A DNA stretch of 64,000 nt from Thioploca sp. (GCA_012032555.1 JAAUSR010000008.1:47734-111733), one strand, 5' to 3'. Positions 49,292 through 59,918 are shown, counted from the stretch's first letter. Translations and numbers: made by a program. Notes: generated by a model from the sequence alone, not told the origin.

Positions 49292-49489
49292 TTTTCCCTT
49301 TGGCGGTATTTATTTTGCTAAGGGGTAAGCTATTCTGACATCCGACTTCATCCCTAGTTAAGGGGGTGAATTAAACAGCGATTTGGAATTCGATGAAGTC
49401 TCGATCTAACCGCCTAATTTAATCCCCATTTAACCCCATTGAAGGTAGGAATGTCATCACAAATCATGTTTTATTTGAAAGGTTTGACT

Positions 49490-49978
49490 ATGAAAAATTC
49501 TTTTTATTTTGATTCACCTTCAACGACCAAAAGAAGGAATAGTACTCGGATAATATTTTTGCTGGTTTTATTATTAATATTAATCAGTTATATTGCAATT
49601 CCCCAAGTGATTAATTCGGCTCCAATAGCGGCTGTTGAAAATTCAACTACACAAGTGGTTAAAGTCATTCCATTACCGGATTTGAATAAAATAAAAATGG
49701 CCCAACAGCAAGTTGAATCCGAGCAGGAAGTAGCCCATTTATTACACCAACAACATCTGGATCCTTTGGCGAAGTATATTGAAATTAATCGTCTCAATGA
49801 AGCCAAAACTCCCTATGTTGAACAAGTTAAAATGGAATTGGCGCAAAGATGTAGCCAAGTTGAAAACCACTATCAATCGATGAAAACAGACCGGGTTACC
49901 TTAAAAAATTTGAAACAAGGGTATGGATATGCTTGCCCAGTGGTGGTTGAGCGGTTAACAAAAACCTTAACTAAATAA
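49490..49978 (+). CDS. Hypothetical single-pass membrane protein
   Basis: 162 residues from ATG 49490, which has GAAAGG seven bases upstream; in-frame TTG (49439) and ATG (49451) codons upstream lack such support. A basic N-terminus (TTKRRNSTR) precedes one membrane helix (IIFLLVLLLILISYIAIPQVI). The rest is probably periplasmic, Gln/Glu-rich and helical (KMAQQQVESEQEVAHLLHQQ), with two cysteines near the C-terminus (AQRCSQVE, YACPVVV) that could form a disulfide. I do not recognise the family. It is convergent with the haemagglutinin gene and ends at a strong terminator. Confidence 0.65.
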   Translation: MKNSFYFDSPSTTKRRNSTRIIFLLVLLLILISYIAIPQVINSAPIAAVENSTTQVVKVIPLPDLNKIKMAQQQVESEQEVAHLLHQQHLDPLAKYIEINRLNEAKTPYVEQVKMELAQRCSQVENHYQSMKTDRVTLKNLKQGYGYACPVVVERLTKTLTK

Positions 49979-50000
49979 TTTTAGTTAGGTAACCTGGCGT

Positions 50001-50036
50001 GTCGGCAACCCTTTGCCGACCGACATTCTTTTTTGT
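50001..50036 (+). terminator. Rho-independent terminator
   Basis: GTCGGCAA-ccct-TTGCCGAC is a perfect 8-base stem with a 4-base loop, followed after CGACATTC by TTTTTT on the plus strand. It lies 22 bases after the stop of the membrane-protein gene and may also serve the convergent gene ending at 50053. Confidence 0.8.
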
Positions 50037-50052
50037 ACACGGATAAAGCGAT

Positions 50053-51972
50053 TTAGTGAGTAGGTAAATAAGTTTGTAAGTCATCAGGTGCATTGGGTAA
50101 TCCACCTCGACCAGTTAAGATAAAACGACTCCATTGAGTAGTGGATCGATTGGCACATTGTTGTTTTATTAAATTACTGGCATCAAGAAATTCGATGGGT
50201 AAAGTACTGGGATCAACGCTATAAATATTATCAATTTTGACATCACCATCTAATCCGGTTTCCGATGAAGCTGTTATGGAACTCCTAATCAATTTCATAG
50301 GAGTAGCGGCAATAATCAACACCAGTCCACCATCTCCAGCGCTAGCATTGGCTATGATTTTGCTGTCCTGCAAGCGAAATAAAGCGGGACTCCCAATGGC
50401 CAAATTTCCCCCCTTGCCTTGACCGGCGCTGACTGTTGCACTGATTTGGCCATGATTCACCTCAACACGGTTATGCGCACCGATAACGATATTACCTCCT
50501 TTTGCTCTATCCGCTGCGGTAGAAATACGACCTTGGTCTATTGCTAAGATATTGGTATTAATATAAATGTTACCGGCGTTGCCGATTCCTTTACTATCCG
50601 CTGAAATAAAAGCATCATCACAGATACGTAGGGTATCACCCATTTGCAGATAAATACTACCGCCTTGTCCACGACCGGAAGTGCTGTTGTCCACTTTACT
50701 ATTAACACCGCTCAAATTGAATTCTTTAGCACTAATAGCAATACGACCGGCGTTACCGGCTTGATCTTGATCGCCCTCTGAACTGGCTTGAATAGCCGCA
50801 GAAAAATCCGTGGTACTGGTTAGAGAAATATTATCACTCGCTTCAATAGTAATATTGCCTCCCCGCCCAGGACCAAAAGTAGTCGTGCTGATAGAACTAT
50901 TTTCCAAATCTAAATCCTGCACTTTCAAGGTAACATCACCGGCATTACCGGACTGTGGTTTAGTTCCCAATGAACTAGTAACAATGGTACTATCTCCAGA
51001 TAGTGTCGCTTTACCGTCAACTTCAATAGCAATTTGACCACCTTGTCCCGGACCGAACACGCGACTATCAATACTAGAACGATTGTTCAGATGCAATTCA
51101 TTCGCTTTAATAGCGATGATGCCCCCGTTTTGGTCTGCTTCTGTATTAGCAATAATGGCACTATTATCGATTTCAAATTGACCACCACGAATGTAAATAT
51201 CACCAGCACCTTGTTTACCGACATCAATAGCCGCATCGTTGGCCAAAGTAATTTTACCCAGTTGCTCTTGAGTATTGACGACTAAGTCATGCGGGGTGGT
51301 GGTTATCTGATTACCCGAATTAACAGCGGCTAAATTAATACGCCCAGAAATTGCCCGTAAGTGACCGCCATCAATATTAATATTACCGCCCAATAATGAT
51401 AAACTTTTGCCCATACGCGTTACTAATTCACTCCCCTTAATTTCGATTGAACTCGGTATGGGATCTAAAAAACCAAAGGCGGAAGGTGGAGCACTGACTA
51501 AAAGACTCTGTGCTAATTGGCGAGTTTCAAGGGTACCAGTTTGACCTAAATATAGTTGAGTCGCGGTACTAATATGTAAAGCGCCCGGCAAATCCAATTG
51601 AGTGTGCGGTCCAAAAATAAAACCATCTGGGTTAATGAGATATAAATCTGCTTGCGGAATATCAGCCACGATTTTGCCATCAATAATAGAACGTTCGCCG
51701 CCGGTAATTCGACCAATAATATTTTCAACAGAGGGTGGTCCAGAAAAAGTAGCTATTTCTTCTTTATTTAAATTAAAGAATTTAAAACTGTGAAACAAAT
51801 TACCCCCTTGTTGTTGTCCCAAGTCGGCGGTAATATCAAAACGGGGTCCAGGTAATGTTCTTGCTGGACCTAAAGTGCCATCAAATACAACTTCAGCTAA
51901 CAATGAAGCGGTGTTTAACAGCAGTAATCCTAAGCTTATTCCCCAAGCTAGCCAATGAATGCGATTTCGCAT
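50053..51972 (-). CDS. Two-partner-secretion exoprotein with filamentous haemagglutinin N-terminal (TPS) domain
   Basis: A 639-residue secreted beta-helix protein. The signal peptide covers ~1-26, and the TPS domain at ~28-250 carries the family hallmarks GGNLFHSFKFFNLNKEE, FSGPPSVENIIGRITGG and ADLYLINPDGFIFGP. The remainder is a parallel beta-helix with Gly/Asp turns (AGNAGRIAISAKEFNLSG). It ends in the short cysteine-containing tail seen in CHAT-associated exoproteins of cyanobacteria and Beggiatoa (DASNLIKQQCANRS...FILTGRGGLPNAP). No TpsB pore gene lies in the window. The CHAT gene ends 89 bases upstream on the same strand, indicating an operon. Confidence 0.88.
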   Translation of the reverse strand: MRNRIHWLAWGISLGLLLLNTASLLAEVVFDGTLGPARTLPGPRFDITADLGQQQGGNLFHSFKFFNLNKEEIATFSGPPSVENIIGRITGGERSIIDGKIVADIPQADLYLINPDGFIFGPHTQLDLPGALHISTATQLYLGQTGTLETRQLAQSLLVSAPPSAFGFLDPIPSSIEIKGSELVTRMGKSLSLLGGNINIDGGHLRAISGRINLAAVNSGNQITTTPHDLVVNTQEQLGKITLANDAAIDVGKQGAGDIYIRGGQFEIDNSAIIANTEADQNGGIIAIKANELHLNNRSSIDSRVFGPGQGGQIAIEVDGKATLSGDSTIVTSSLGTKPQSGNAGDVTLKVQDLDLENSSISTTTFGPGRGGNITIEASDNISLTSTTDFSAAIQASSEGDQDQAGNAGRIAISAKEFNLSGVNSKVDNSTSGRGQGGSIYLQMGDTLRICDDAFISADSKGIGNAGNIYINTNILAIDQGRISTAADRAKGGNIVIGAHNRVEVNHGQISATVSAGQGKGGNLAIGSPALFRLQDSKIIANASAGDGGLVLIIAATPMKLIRSSITASSETGLDGDVKIDNIYSVDPSTLPIEFLDASNLIKQQCANRSTTQWSRFILTGRGGLPNAPDDLQTYLPTH

Positions 51973-52061
51973 GATAAATTAGAAAGGTATTAAAGATAAA
52001 GTTGAATTGATTTCATTTCATAACAAACCTATAACCCATTATCCTAAAAATAAGTTACTCA

Positions 52062-54556
52062 TCATTGCCAATGACCGATTAACAAAAAAGGTGCCCATAA
52101 AGCCGGGTGTTGATAACGACTGTCCTGCAATAAAAATTGTTGTGCCAGTTGTAAAGACCTGGCTTTAGATTGTTTTTGTTGATGTAATTGGCGATAAAAT
52201 TCCCTAATCAAAATCGCCGTCGCTTTATCATCAATGAGCCACAAAGTGGCCAAAGCACTTCTAGCGCCGGCTTTAAGGGCAATACCAGCTAATCCTAATG
52301 CCGCTTGTTCATCCCCAACCGCTGTTTGACAAGCACTTAAGGTTAATAATTCTACTGATTGATTGCGACGTTCGTGAAGTTGAATAAACTGTTTTAATTG
52401 ATTAATGGTTAGTTTCCCATCATAAGTCAGTAAAAAAGTTTTTTGCGGATCGCTATCGAATTGACCATGAGAAGCGATATGTAGAATAGAATACGGCGTA
52501 TTTTTTAAGGCTTTGCAAAATTGTCTACTGTAAATTCTTGATCCAGAAGCAAGGAAGCGTCTTCTTGATATAATTGTTGAATATCACGGGTTTCTGCAAT
52601 GACATTCGCTAATGCCGGATAATCTTGTACACTTTGCGATAATCCACTAATGAGAATTTTCGCCGCCGCTGGGGAATTAGAATCGGGTGCCGCTAAAGTG
52701 AGACTCGGAAGAGTCGCTATGGCATATTGAGTAATCAAAAATTCTTGACCATCATGCAAAGCGGCCAACGGAATCGTGCGCAATACCCCATCTGGGACGA
52801 TAATCAAAGTCGTTATTTGGTGAGTAGTTAACGTCGGTGTTAATGGTGCTATCAACCAACGGTATAAACGTTGGGCATACGGTAAAAAAGCCATCGTCTC
52901 CTGAGTTTCTAATTCAAACCGAAATTCATTGATTTCATCTTTTAAAATGGTCGCGGGAATAGGTATACTGACTCGTTGAATTAAACCCTTGCCTAAACTT
53001 AATAACCACTCAGTCCGATCGGCAAATAAAATGGGATAAAGTAAAGCCGTGTGCGCCGGTTGGAATTTTAAAATTGGTTGTTTATAATTATTCTGTGTGA
53101 CACATTCATCACGAAAGTAATCTTGTAATTCAAAGGTTTTCATCAACTCTATCGTGTCAAGCACTTGCTTAAACCCAGGTTGAGGGTCGTTCGCTTGCTC
53201 AGCACGCTGCAACAGTAAATCAGCGAGTTCTAAATAAATGGGACCTAAACGTTCTCGAAAAGGTTGTGAGGTTTTACGGTAACCAATAGCTAATTCCTGG
53301 CGAACCGGTTGTAAACTATTAACAGCCTGTTGGTAAGCTTGAATGGCTTCTTCGAGTTGTTGCTGCTGTTTAAATAATCGTCCTAATTGCCACTGCCAAC
53401 GATAAAGAATTTCTGAACCTTGTTCGGCTTGACTGAAGAAAGAATTTTTATCTTGTTTAGCATAGAAAATGGCTTGGCGAGTTAAACGTAAAGCTTCTGC
53501 ATCGTGTTGTTCTATTTCATTTAAATGTCCTAGATAACCGTAAGCATAAGAAATAAGACGTGAATGTGCCAGTTGTTTGGCAATCTTTAGCCCAGCGGTT
53601 AAAGTATGATATGCTATTTCTTGTAAATCAGCTCGATTTTGAAGAGCCGTTGCCGGGAGTAACTTTAAAAAGCGATCACTTAATTGGCTATGGACCTGTT
53701 CAGCCCAAGCACCAATACTAATCAAACTAAAAGCTTTGTCGTAATTATCCGCAACCGGTTCTAGTTGTTGTTGAGCTAACTGTAAACTGGTTACCGCTTG
53801 ATTCCATCGCGCTAATTTTAAATAAGCATAGGTTTTATTAGTGAGTATACGAGTAGCTAACAACCAGTCGCCAGCTTGTTTAGCTAAGTGGATACCTTGC
53901 TCATAAACAGCGAGTGCTTTAGCATAATAAGCTTCTGCTGCCAACACATTTCCTTCTTGATTCAAGAGGATAGCTTGTATTAACTGCGGTGTTTGAGAAG
54001 ATAAGAGCGATTTGCCTTGATTAAGATATTGACGTGCGGCCTTATCTTGACGTTGAGCGAGTGATATATCGCTTAAGCTGATAAACAATTTCACCCCTAT
54101 CTCAGCCAGTTCCTCTTTCATAGTGGTAGCGGTTGAGGTATCATTTTGAGCTGTTAGAAAAAGCGACTTAGCTTGTAAAAGGGTATCCAATGCGGATGGA
54201 GATAACCCTAATGCTTGATAAGCATTGCCAATTTGGATCCAAAGATTAATTTGTTGGGAAGGGTTCAAATTATCAGTCGTTAATAGCGATTGCCAATGGC
54301 GGATAGCTTGTTCAAATTGTCCCCGTTGTGAAGGAATCGTTCCCGGTTCCAACGCGGGATTTGCCAGTACAGATAAAACGAATAAACCATTGAAACCCAG
54401 TATCATTCCAACTTGATATGGCTTAAACATGAAAGCAAACCATTGAGATAATAAGTAAATCATTAATAATACGGCCAGGATTATCATGTTGTTTAGCAAT
54501 CCTATGGTTTTCAAGCGAAAGTATGACACGATACCAAAAAAAAGATTATAATTCAT
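52062..54556 (-). pseudogene. TPR-CHAT caspase-like protease, interrupted by one frameshift
   Basis: The first frame (54556-52505) encodes a hydrophobic N-terminus, tetratricopeptide repeats (~75-450; e.g. IQIGNAYQALGLSPSALDTL, WQLGRLFKQQQQLEEAIQAYQQA) and the start of a CHAT domain (ALLYPILFADRTEWLLSLG, IVPDGVLRTIPLAALHDG). It breaks after TVDNFAKP. Restoring one A at 52512-52514 gives NFAKALKNTPYSILHIASHG, then VELLTLSACQTAVGDEQAALG and RSALATLWLIDDKAT to a stop at 52062. Both catalytic residues, His in HIASHG and Cys in SACQTA, are kept. The total would be ~831 aa. The start is uncertain: MFKPYQVG at 54430 is an alternative. Confidence 0.8.
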
Positions 54557-54635
54557 TTGAACTAAAATCAGTTAAATTTCCTAACTGGCCATAAATTGGC
54601 ATAAATTATTACGAGCGAATTATTTGCAAATCTTC

Positions 54636-55571
54636 ATGAAGCGACTGGGTATTTTCTTAATGGGACCAACCGCAGCTGGCAAAACTGACCTAGCGATTAC
54701 GCTCGTGAAACAGTTGCCGTGTGATATTATTAGCGTTGATTCGGCGATGATTTACCGAGAGATGAATATTGGCACCGCTAAGCCCAGTGCGGAAGTTCTT
54801 GCTCAAGCACCACATCGTCTAATTGATATCCGCGATCCGCTGGAATCTTATTCAGTCGCGCAATTTTGCCAAGAAGCATTGGCTGAAATTCAAGCGATTC
54901 AGTCGGTGGGTCGAATTCCCTTATTAGTGGGTGGCAGCATGCTCTATTTTCATAGTCTACAACAAGGGCTATCTCCGTTGCCACCAGCTGATTTGCCAGT
55001 ACGGCAGCATCTGCAACGGGAAGCTGAAGAGTTGGGGTGGCCGGCTTTACATCAACGTCTGGTTCGGATTGATCCCCTGGCAGCACAACGGATTCATCCC
55101 AATGATTCTCAACGGATTCAACGGGCACTTGAGGTTTACGAAGTATCGGGCTATACCATGACTACATGGTATGCTCAAGCCGTCACTCAACCGCAGTTAC
55201 AACCCCTGTTGAAATTAGTGCTTTGTCCAGAGCAACGTTCCGTTTTACATGCTAAAATAGCACAACGGTTTAATATGATGTTGGCTCAAGGTTTAATTGC
55301 CGAGGTAGATAATTTATTTCATCGTGGTGATCTAACAGCGGATTTACCCGCTATGCGTTGTGTGGGTTATCGACAAGTTTGGCGTTATTTGATGGGTCAG
55401 ATCGATTATACCAACTTGGTAGAAGCAGCGATTAGCGCCACGCGTCAAATGGCCAAGCGGCAACTGACTTGGTTACGTACTCAAGCGGATGCGATTTGGT
55501 TTGATAGTCAACAATCACAAGTGAGCAAAAATATCTTGAATCAGATAGAAAAAAACGTTACTTTTTCCTAA
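54636..55571 (+). CDS. miaA: tRNA dimethylallyltransferase
   Basis: Adds the dimethylallyl group to A37 of tRNAs reading UNN codons. P-loop MGPTAAGKTDLAI, then DIISVDSAMIYREMNIGTAKPS, PHRLIDIRDPLESYSVAQF, VGGSMLYFHSLQQGL, RIHPNDSQRIQRALEVYEVSG and the C-terminal MRCVGYRQVWRYL. An in-frame TTG at 54624 lies upstream; the ATG at 54636 directly before KRLGIFLMGPT is preferred (311 aa). First gene of the miaA-hfq-hflX-hflKC block. Confidence 0.96.
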   Translation: MKRLGIFLMGPTAAGKTDLAITLVKQLPCDIISVDSAMIYREMNIGTAKPSAEVLAQAPHRLIDIRDPLESYSVAQFCQEALAEIQAIQSVGRIPLLVGGSMLYFHSLQQGLSPLPPADLPVRQHLQREAEELGWPALHQRLVRIDPLAAQRIHPNDSQRIQRALEVYEVSGYTMTTWYAQAVTQPQLQPLLKLVLCPEQRSVLHAKIAQRFNMMLAQGLIAEVDNLFHRGDLTADLPAMRCVGYRQVWRYLMGQIDYTNLVEAAISATRQMAKRQLTWLRTQADAIWFDSQQSQVSKNILNQIEKNVTFS

Positions 55572-55685
55572 ACCGGTTAAAACAGCTACTTATTTAAGTG
55601 TACAATAAAACTGGGATAAATTAATGGGCATCAAGCAAAATTATGCGAGGGAAGTCGTTTCAATGATAATAATATGGAGAATATT

Positions 55686-55964
55686 ATGAGTAAAGGGCAA
55701 TCACTACAAGACCCTTTTTTAAATGCATTACGTAAAGAACGGGTACAAGTTTCTATTTATTTAGTCAATGGCATTAAGCTACAAGGTTATGTAGATTCAT
55801 TTGACCAATTTGTCGTGTTACTTAAAAACTCAGTGAGTCAAATGGTATATAAACATGCTATTTCGACTATCGTACCCGCACGAAATGTCAAGATTAGCCA
55901 TGAGGAAGAAGGCGGCACGCCGGCTGAAGAAGAAGTGTCACCACCGCCACCAACTCCTGAATGA
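55686..55964 (+). CDS. hfq: RNA chaperone Hfq
   Basis: The Sm-like hexameric chaperone for small RNAs. [47 protein letters not shown] and [14 protein letters not shown] are nearly the E. coli core. The acidic, proline-rich C-terminal tail ([20 protein letters not shown]) is short, for a total of 92 residues. The upstream ATG at 55674 contains the ribosome site itself (GGAG), so the start is 55686. Confidence 0.97.
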   Translation: MSKGQSLQDPFLNALRKERVQVSIYLVNGIKLQGYVDSFDQFVVLLKNSVSQMVYKHAISTIVPARNVKISHEEEGGTPAEEEVSPPPPTPE

Positions 55965-56048
55965 CGACGTGTTAGGAAATGTCACTTCATCAAACTTGAG
56001 GAGGAGGAAATTACTTGCTCTGGTGAAATTAACTAAGAGGTAATAAGT

Positions 56049-57356
56049 ATGTTTGAGCGACCTCGCCAAGGTGAAAAGGCTATCTTAGTACATATGAATA
56101 TGATAGGGATGTTTGAACCAGCAACGCTATCTGAATTTGAAGAGTTAGCCAGTGCGGCCGGGGTGATAACTGTCGGACAAATCACTGGAACACGTCAAAG
56201 TCCAGATCCCAGTTATTTTGTCGGTAAAGGTAAATTACAAGAAATAATAGCATTTGTTCAAGCACAACCAGTTGAAGTGGTGTTATTTAATCATACCTTA
56301 ACCCCAACACAAGAACGTAATCTGGAACAGAGCCTCGGTTGTCGGGTGGTGGATCGCACGGGTGTTATCTTAGATATCTTTGCCCAGCGAGCTCGCTCTT
56401 TTGAAGGTAAATTACAAGTTGAGTTAGCCCAACTCAACTATTTATCTACTCGTTTAGTACGGGGTTGGACTCACTTGGAACGACAACGAGGGGGTATTGG
56501 TTTGCGCGGTCCAGGTGAAACCCAATTAGAAACCGACCGTCGTTTAATTGCGGAACGGATTAAAGCCATTAATAAACGCTTAGAGAAAGTTACCCAACAA
56601 CGAAAATTGGGCAGAAAAGCTAGACAACGGGCACAACTGCCAGTGGTTGCTTTAGTGGGTTATACTAATGCAGGTAAATCGACTTTGTTTAATTGTCTAA
56701 CCACGGCCAAAACTTATGTTGCTGATCAGTTATTTGCAACCTTGGATGCGACCTTACGTCGGGTTCAGTTGCCCAATAAAATAGGCGTGATTTTGGCGGA
56801 TACAGTTGGTTTTATTCAACAATTACCTCATGATCTGATTGCCGCATTTCGAGCCACTTTAGAAGAGACCCGCCAAGCGAGTTTATTGCTGCATGTCGTT
56901 GATGCGAGTGATACTGACCGACAATGGCGCATAGAGCAAGTCAACCAAGTCCTGGCAGATATTGATGCGGCTGAAATACCGCAACTGATTATTTATAATA
57001 AAATTGATAAATTACCCCATTGTTTACCACATGATGAAAGTGGTAACAACGCCACTCAAGTAAGTAAAATCTGGTTGTCAGCCAGCCAAGGCAGTGGAAT
57101 TAATTTGTTACAGACGGCATTAGCCAAATACTTTGATAAGGAAATGGTACATCACTGGGTAAAGGTGCCGGTACAAGCCGGTGAACTACGATCACGTTTA
57201 TTTACTTTAGGAATAGTATTGCAAGAACAATATACTGATAATGGTGATAGTCTACTAGAAATACAAATGTCAGCAGTCTATTTTAACCAATTAATTAAAG
57301 CTGAACCGACCTTGCAACTTATTCAACCGCTTGCTAGTCTTTATCAAACTTCATAA
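56049..57356 (+). CDS. hflX: Ribosome-associated GTPase HflX
   Basis: A GTPase that splits stalled 70S ribosomes. The HflX N-terminal domain (VGQITGTRQSPDPSYFVGKGK, LDIFAQRARSFEGKLQVELAQL, GGIGLRGPGETQLETDRR) is followed by the G domain: G1 VGYTNAGKSTLFN, G3 DTVGFIQQLP and G4 NKID. 435 residues, complete. It lies between hfq and hflK as in E. coli, separated by 84 bases from hfq. Confidence 0.97.
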   Translation: MFERPRQGEKAILVHMNMIGMFEPATLSEFEELASAAGVITVGQITGTRQSPDPSYFVGKGKLQEIIAFVQAQPVEVVLFNHTLTPTQERNLEQSLGCRVVDRTGVILDIFAQRARSFEGKLQVELAQLNYLSTRLVRGWTHLERQRGGIGLRGPGETQLETDRRLIAERIKAINKRLEKVTQQRKLGRKARQRAQLPVVALVGYTNAGKSTLFNCLTTAKTYVADQLFATLDATLRRVQLPNKIGVILADTVGFIQQLPHDLIAAFRATLEETRQASLLLHVVDASDTDRQWRIEQVNQVLADIDAAEIPQLIIYNKIDKLPHCLPHDESGNNATQVSKIWLSASQGSGINLLQTALAKYFDKEMVHHWVKVPVQAGELRSRLFTLGIVLQEQYTDNGDSLLEIQMSAVYFNQLIKAEPTLQLIQPLASLYQTS

Positions 57357-57495
57357 AATCCACAGTGGGAAAACCTAAACTCACCGGCTTTGATGAATTA
57401 ACTATGAGAAATCAAAGGTGATTTTCCTAAATGAGAGAAATACTTACTGTCACATTATTAGCTACATTAATATGAGCAAGCTTTAAGGAGTATAC

Positions 57496-58650
57496 ATGGC
57501 CTGGAATGAACCGGGTGGTAATGGGAGCAAAGATCCTTGGGGCCACCGTAAAAACGAACAAGGTCCCCCAGATTTAGATGAAGTGATTAAAAAAATGCGC
57601 GATAAATTCGGTGGCTGGTTTGGAGGCAAGCCCAATAAACCAACTGGCGGTGGCGGCGGGAATTTTAGTGGCTTAGCTATCACTACGGTCCTGGTGGTGT
57701 TATTCCCCCTCTGGCTGTTATTTGGCTTTTACATTGTACAACCCGCTGAGCGGGGAGTGGTTACTCGGTTTGGTCGTTATCAACAAACTACTGACCAAGG
57801 GTTACATTGGCATTTACCTTATCCAATTGAAAATGTTCAAAAAATTGACGTTCAGCAAGTCCGTGCGGTCAATCATAAAGCGTTGATGCTCACTGAAGAT
57901 GAAAATATCGTGGAAATTGAACTAGTGGTCCAATACCGTGTGGGAGAAAATAAAGAGGATGCTAAGGATTATCTCTTCAATGTGTTGGAACCAGATAATA
58001 CTTTACATCAAGCGACTGAAAGTGCTTTACGGGAAATTGTGGGGTCAAGTAATATGGATGCCGTATTAACTAATGAACGCGATCGCGTTGCCGCTGACGC
58101 TAAAAAATTAATTCAAACGATTGTAGATCATTACCAAACGGGTTTAAAAGTTATCAGTGTCAATATGCAAAATGCTCAACCACCGGAAGCAGTTCAATCT
58201 GCATTTGCCGATGTGATTAAAGCCCGTGAGGATGAAGAAAGAAGTAAAAATAAAGCTCAAGCCTATAAAAACGGCGTCGTTGAACAAGCGGGTGGTACTG
58301 CTGGTAAACTCATTGAGGAAGCTAAAGCTTATAAATCAATGGTCGTTGCCCATGCTCAAGGTGAAACTCAACGCTTTGCTAAAATTTTAACTGAATATGA
58401 AAAAGCGCCAATGATTACACGACAACGTTTATATTTAGAAGCGATGGAATCCGTGTTAAATAATACCAGTAAAATTCTCGTTGATGTCCCCGGAAATAAT
58501 CTTATGGTATTACCATTGGATAAGATCTTTACTTCCTCCCAGTTGACTGAAGCTGCAAAACTAACACCGACTTCACCCTCAACGATGAACCGGTCTTCTC
58601 AATCAGAAGATAATAAAAAGAATGATCCCCGTAGTAGAGGAGATCGCTAA
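57496..58650 (+). CDS. hflK: FtsH protease regulator HflK
   Basis: A membrane SPFH protein that with HflC forms a large periplasmic cage around FtsH. The N-terminal Gly/Pro-rich cytoplasmic segment (GGNGSKDPWGHRKNEQGPPD) precedes one membrane helix (ITTVLVVLFPLWLLFGFYIV). The SPFH domain (~80-270; ERGVVTRFGRYQQTTDQGLHWHLPYPIE) and a C-terminal coiled coil follow. AAGGAGTATAC before the ATG is a strong ribosome site. The stop overlaps the hflC start by one base (TAATG). Confidence 0.96.
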   Translation: MAWNEPGGNGSKDPWGHRKNEQGPPDLDEVIKKMRDKFGGWFGGKPNKPTGGGGGNFSGLAITTVLVVLFPLWLLFGFYIVQPAERGVVTRFGRYQQTTDQGLHWHLPYPIENVQKIDVQQVRAVNHKALMLTEDENIVEIELVVQYRVGENKEDAKDYLFNVLEPDNTLHQATESALREIVGSSNMDAVLTNERDRVAADAKKLIQTIVDHYQTGLKVISVNMQNAQPPEAVQSAFADVIKAREDEERSKNKAQAYKNGVVEQAGGTAGKLIEEAKAYKSMVVAHAQGETQRFAKILTEYEKAPMITRQRLYLEAMESVLNNTSKILVDVPGNNLMVLPLDKIFTSSQLTEAAKLTPTSPSTMNRSSQSEDNKKNDPRSRGDR

Positions 58651-59633
58651 TGATGTCAAAGCCAACTACACTCGGATTAATGGTGATAGTGCTCACGGTT
58701 GGATTAATGGCAGCCTTTATTGTCAAAGAAACCGAATTACCGCTGATATTGCGTTTAGGAAAAATCATTAGCCCCCAAATCATTGGTGTTGATGAATTAA
58801 GCCCAGGGCTACATTTCAAATGGCCCGTTTTTGACAAGGTGGTTAAATTTGATAAACGTATTCACAATTTGGATGTCCCATCAGAACATTTCTTAACCAT
58901 TGAAAAGAAAAACCTCATTGTAGATTCTTTCATCAAATGGCGAATTGTGGATGTCATTGGCTATTTTAAAACCATGGGTGATAATCCTGAGCGTGCTGAA
59001 CAACGTGCTAAACAACGCTTGGGAGAGGTTATTGCGGATGGATTACGTAATGAATTTGGTAAACGTACTATTAATGATGTCGTTTCTGGGGAGCGTTCCG
59101 AAATTATGGATCGGGTCACGACAATTGTTTCCGAACGTGCTAAAGAATTTGGAATGAAAATTATTGACGTCCGTATCAAACGGATCGAACTGCCTAAAGA
59201 AGTCAGTAGCTCAGTTTATCGACGAATGGAAGCAGAACGTGAACAATATGCCAAGCAATTACGTTCGCAAGGCGAAGCGGAGGCTGTTCGTATTCAAGCG
59301 AATGCTGACCGTGAAAGCATCGAAATTATTGCTAAAGCTGAACGTGACGCTCAGAAAATCCGAGGTGAAGGTGATGCGACCGCCGCTGAAATTTATGCCC
59401 AAGCCTTCAACCAAAATCAGGAATTTTATACCTTATATCGTAGTCTTAATGCTTACAAAACGATCTTTAACAATAAAAATGATATCTTACTGATTCAGCC
59501 ACATTCTGATTTCTTTAATTATTTTAATAATATGGGAAGTGTCACTTCTTCCTTAACGACGGAATCGGCTGCTAAAACAGCCACGAGTCACCCGATTATT
59601 TTGCCTTCACCACCAACTGAGACTGATAAATAA
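58650..59633 (+). CDS. hflC: FtsH protease regulator HflC
   Basis: Partner of HflK. N-terminal membrane helix (LGLMVIVLTVGLMAAFIV), then SPFH domain (LILRLGKIISPQIIGVDELSPGLHFKWPVFDKVVKFDKRI) and the coiled coil ERDAQKIRGEGDATAAEIYAQAF. The conserved tail FYTLYRSLNAYKTIF followed by a Ser/Asp region completes 327 residues. Translationally coupled to hflK. A second Met directly follows the first. Confidence 0.96.
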   Translation: MMSKPTTLGLMVIVLTVGLMAAFIVKETELPLILRLGKIISPQIIGVDELSPGLHFKWPVFDKVVKFDKRIHNLDVPSEHFLTIEKKNLIVDSFIKWRIVDVIGYFKTMGDNPERAEQRAKQRLGEVIADGLRNEFGKRTINDVVSGERSEIMDRVTTIVSERAKEFGMKIIDVRIKRIELPKEVSSSVYRRMEAEREQYAKQLRSQGEAEAVRIQANADRESIEIIAKAERDAQKIRGEGDATAAEIYAQAFNQNQEFYTLYRSLNAYKTIFNNKNDILLIQPHSDFFNYFNNMGSVTSSLTTESAAKTATSHPIILPSPPTETDK

Positions 59634-59694
59634 GTCATTCATCACGAATAAATGCGATTAACTGTCAGTTAGTTTGAATTCTCAAAGGAACATT

Positions 59695-59880
59695 ATGTGG
59701 GAACAATTTGGGATCGCTATCGCTTTATTGTTGGTGATTGAAGGTATAATTCCTTTCCTCAGTCCAACTGGATGGCGTAAAACCCTACAAGTTATTAGCG
59801 AAATGCCCGATGAGAAAGTCCGTTTAATCGGTCTGGTGAGTATGATATCTGGTGTAATACTTTTATATCTCATCCATTAA
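59695..59880 (+). CDS. yjeT: DUF2065 small membrane protein (YjeT)
   Basis: A 61-residue protein with two membrane helices: WEQFGIAIALLLVIEGIIPFL and RLIGLVSMISGVILLYLIH, joined by SPTGWRKTLQVISEMPDEKV. This is the DUF2065/YjeT pattern, and the place between hflC and hisZ/purA is conserved. The ATG at 59695 has AAAGGAACATT upstream; an in-frame extension to 59674 is not supported. The function is unknown. Confidence 0.9.
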   Translation: MWEQFGIAIALLLVIEGIIPFLSPTGWRKTLQVISEMPDEKVRLIGLVSMISGVILLYLIH

Positions 59881-59918
59881 ACTGCCCCCATGACAGCCAT
59901 TAATTATTGATAACAAAC

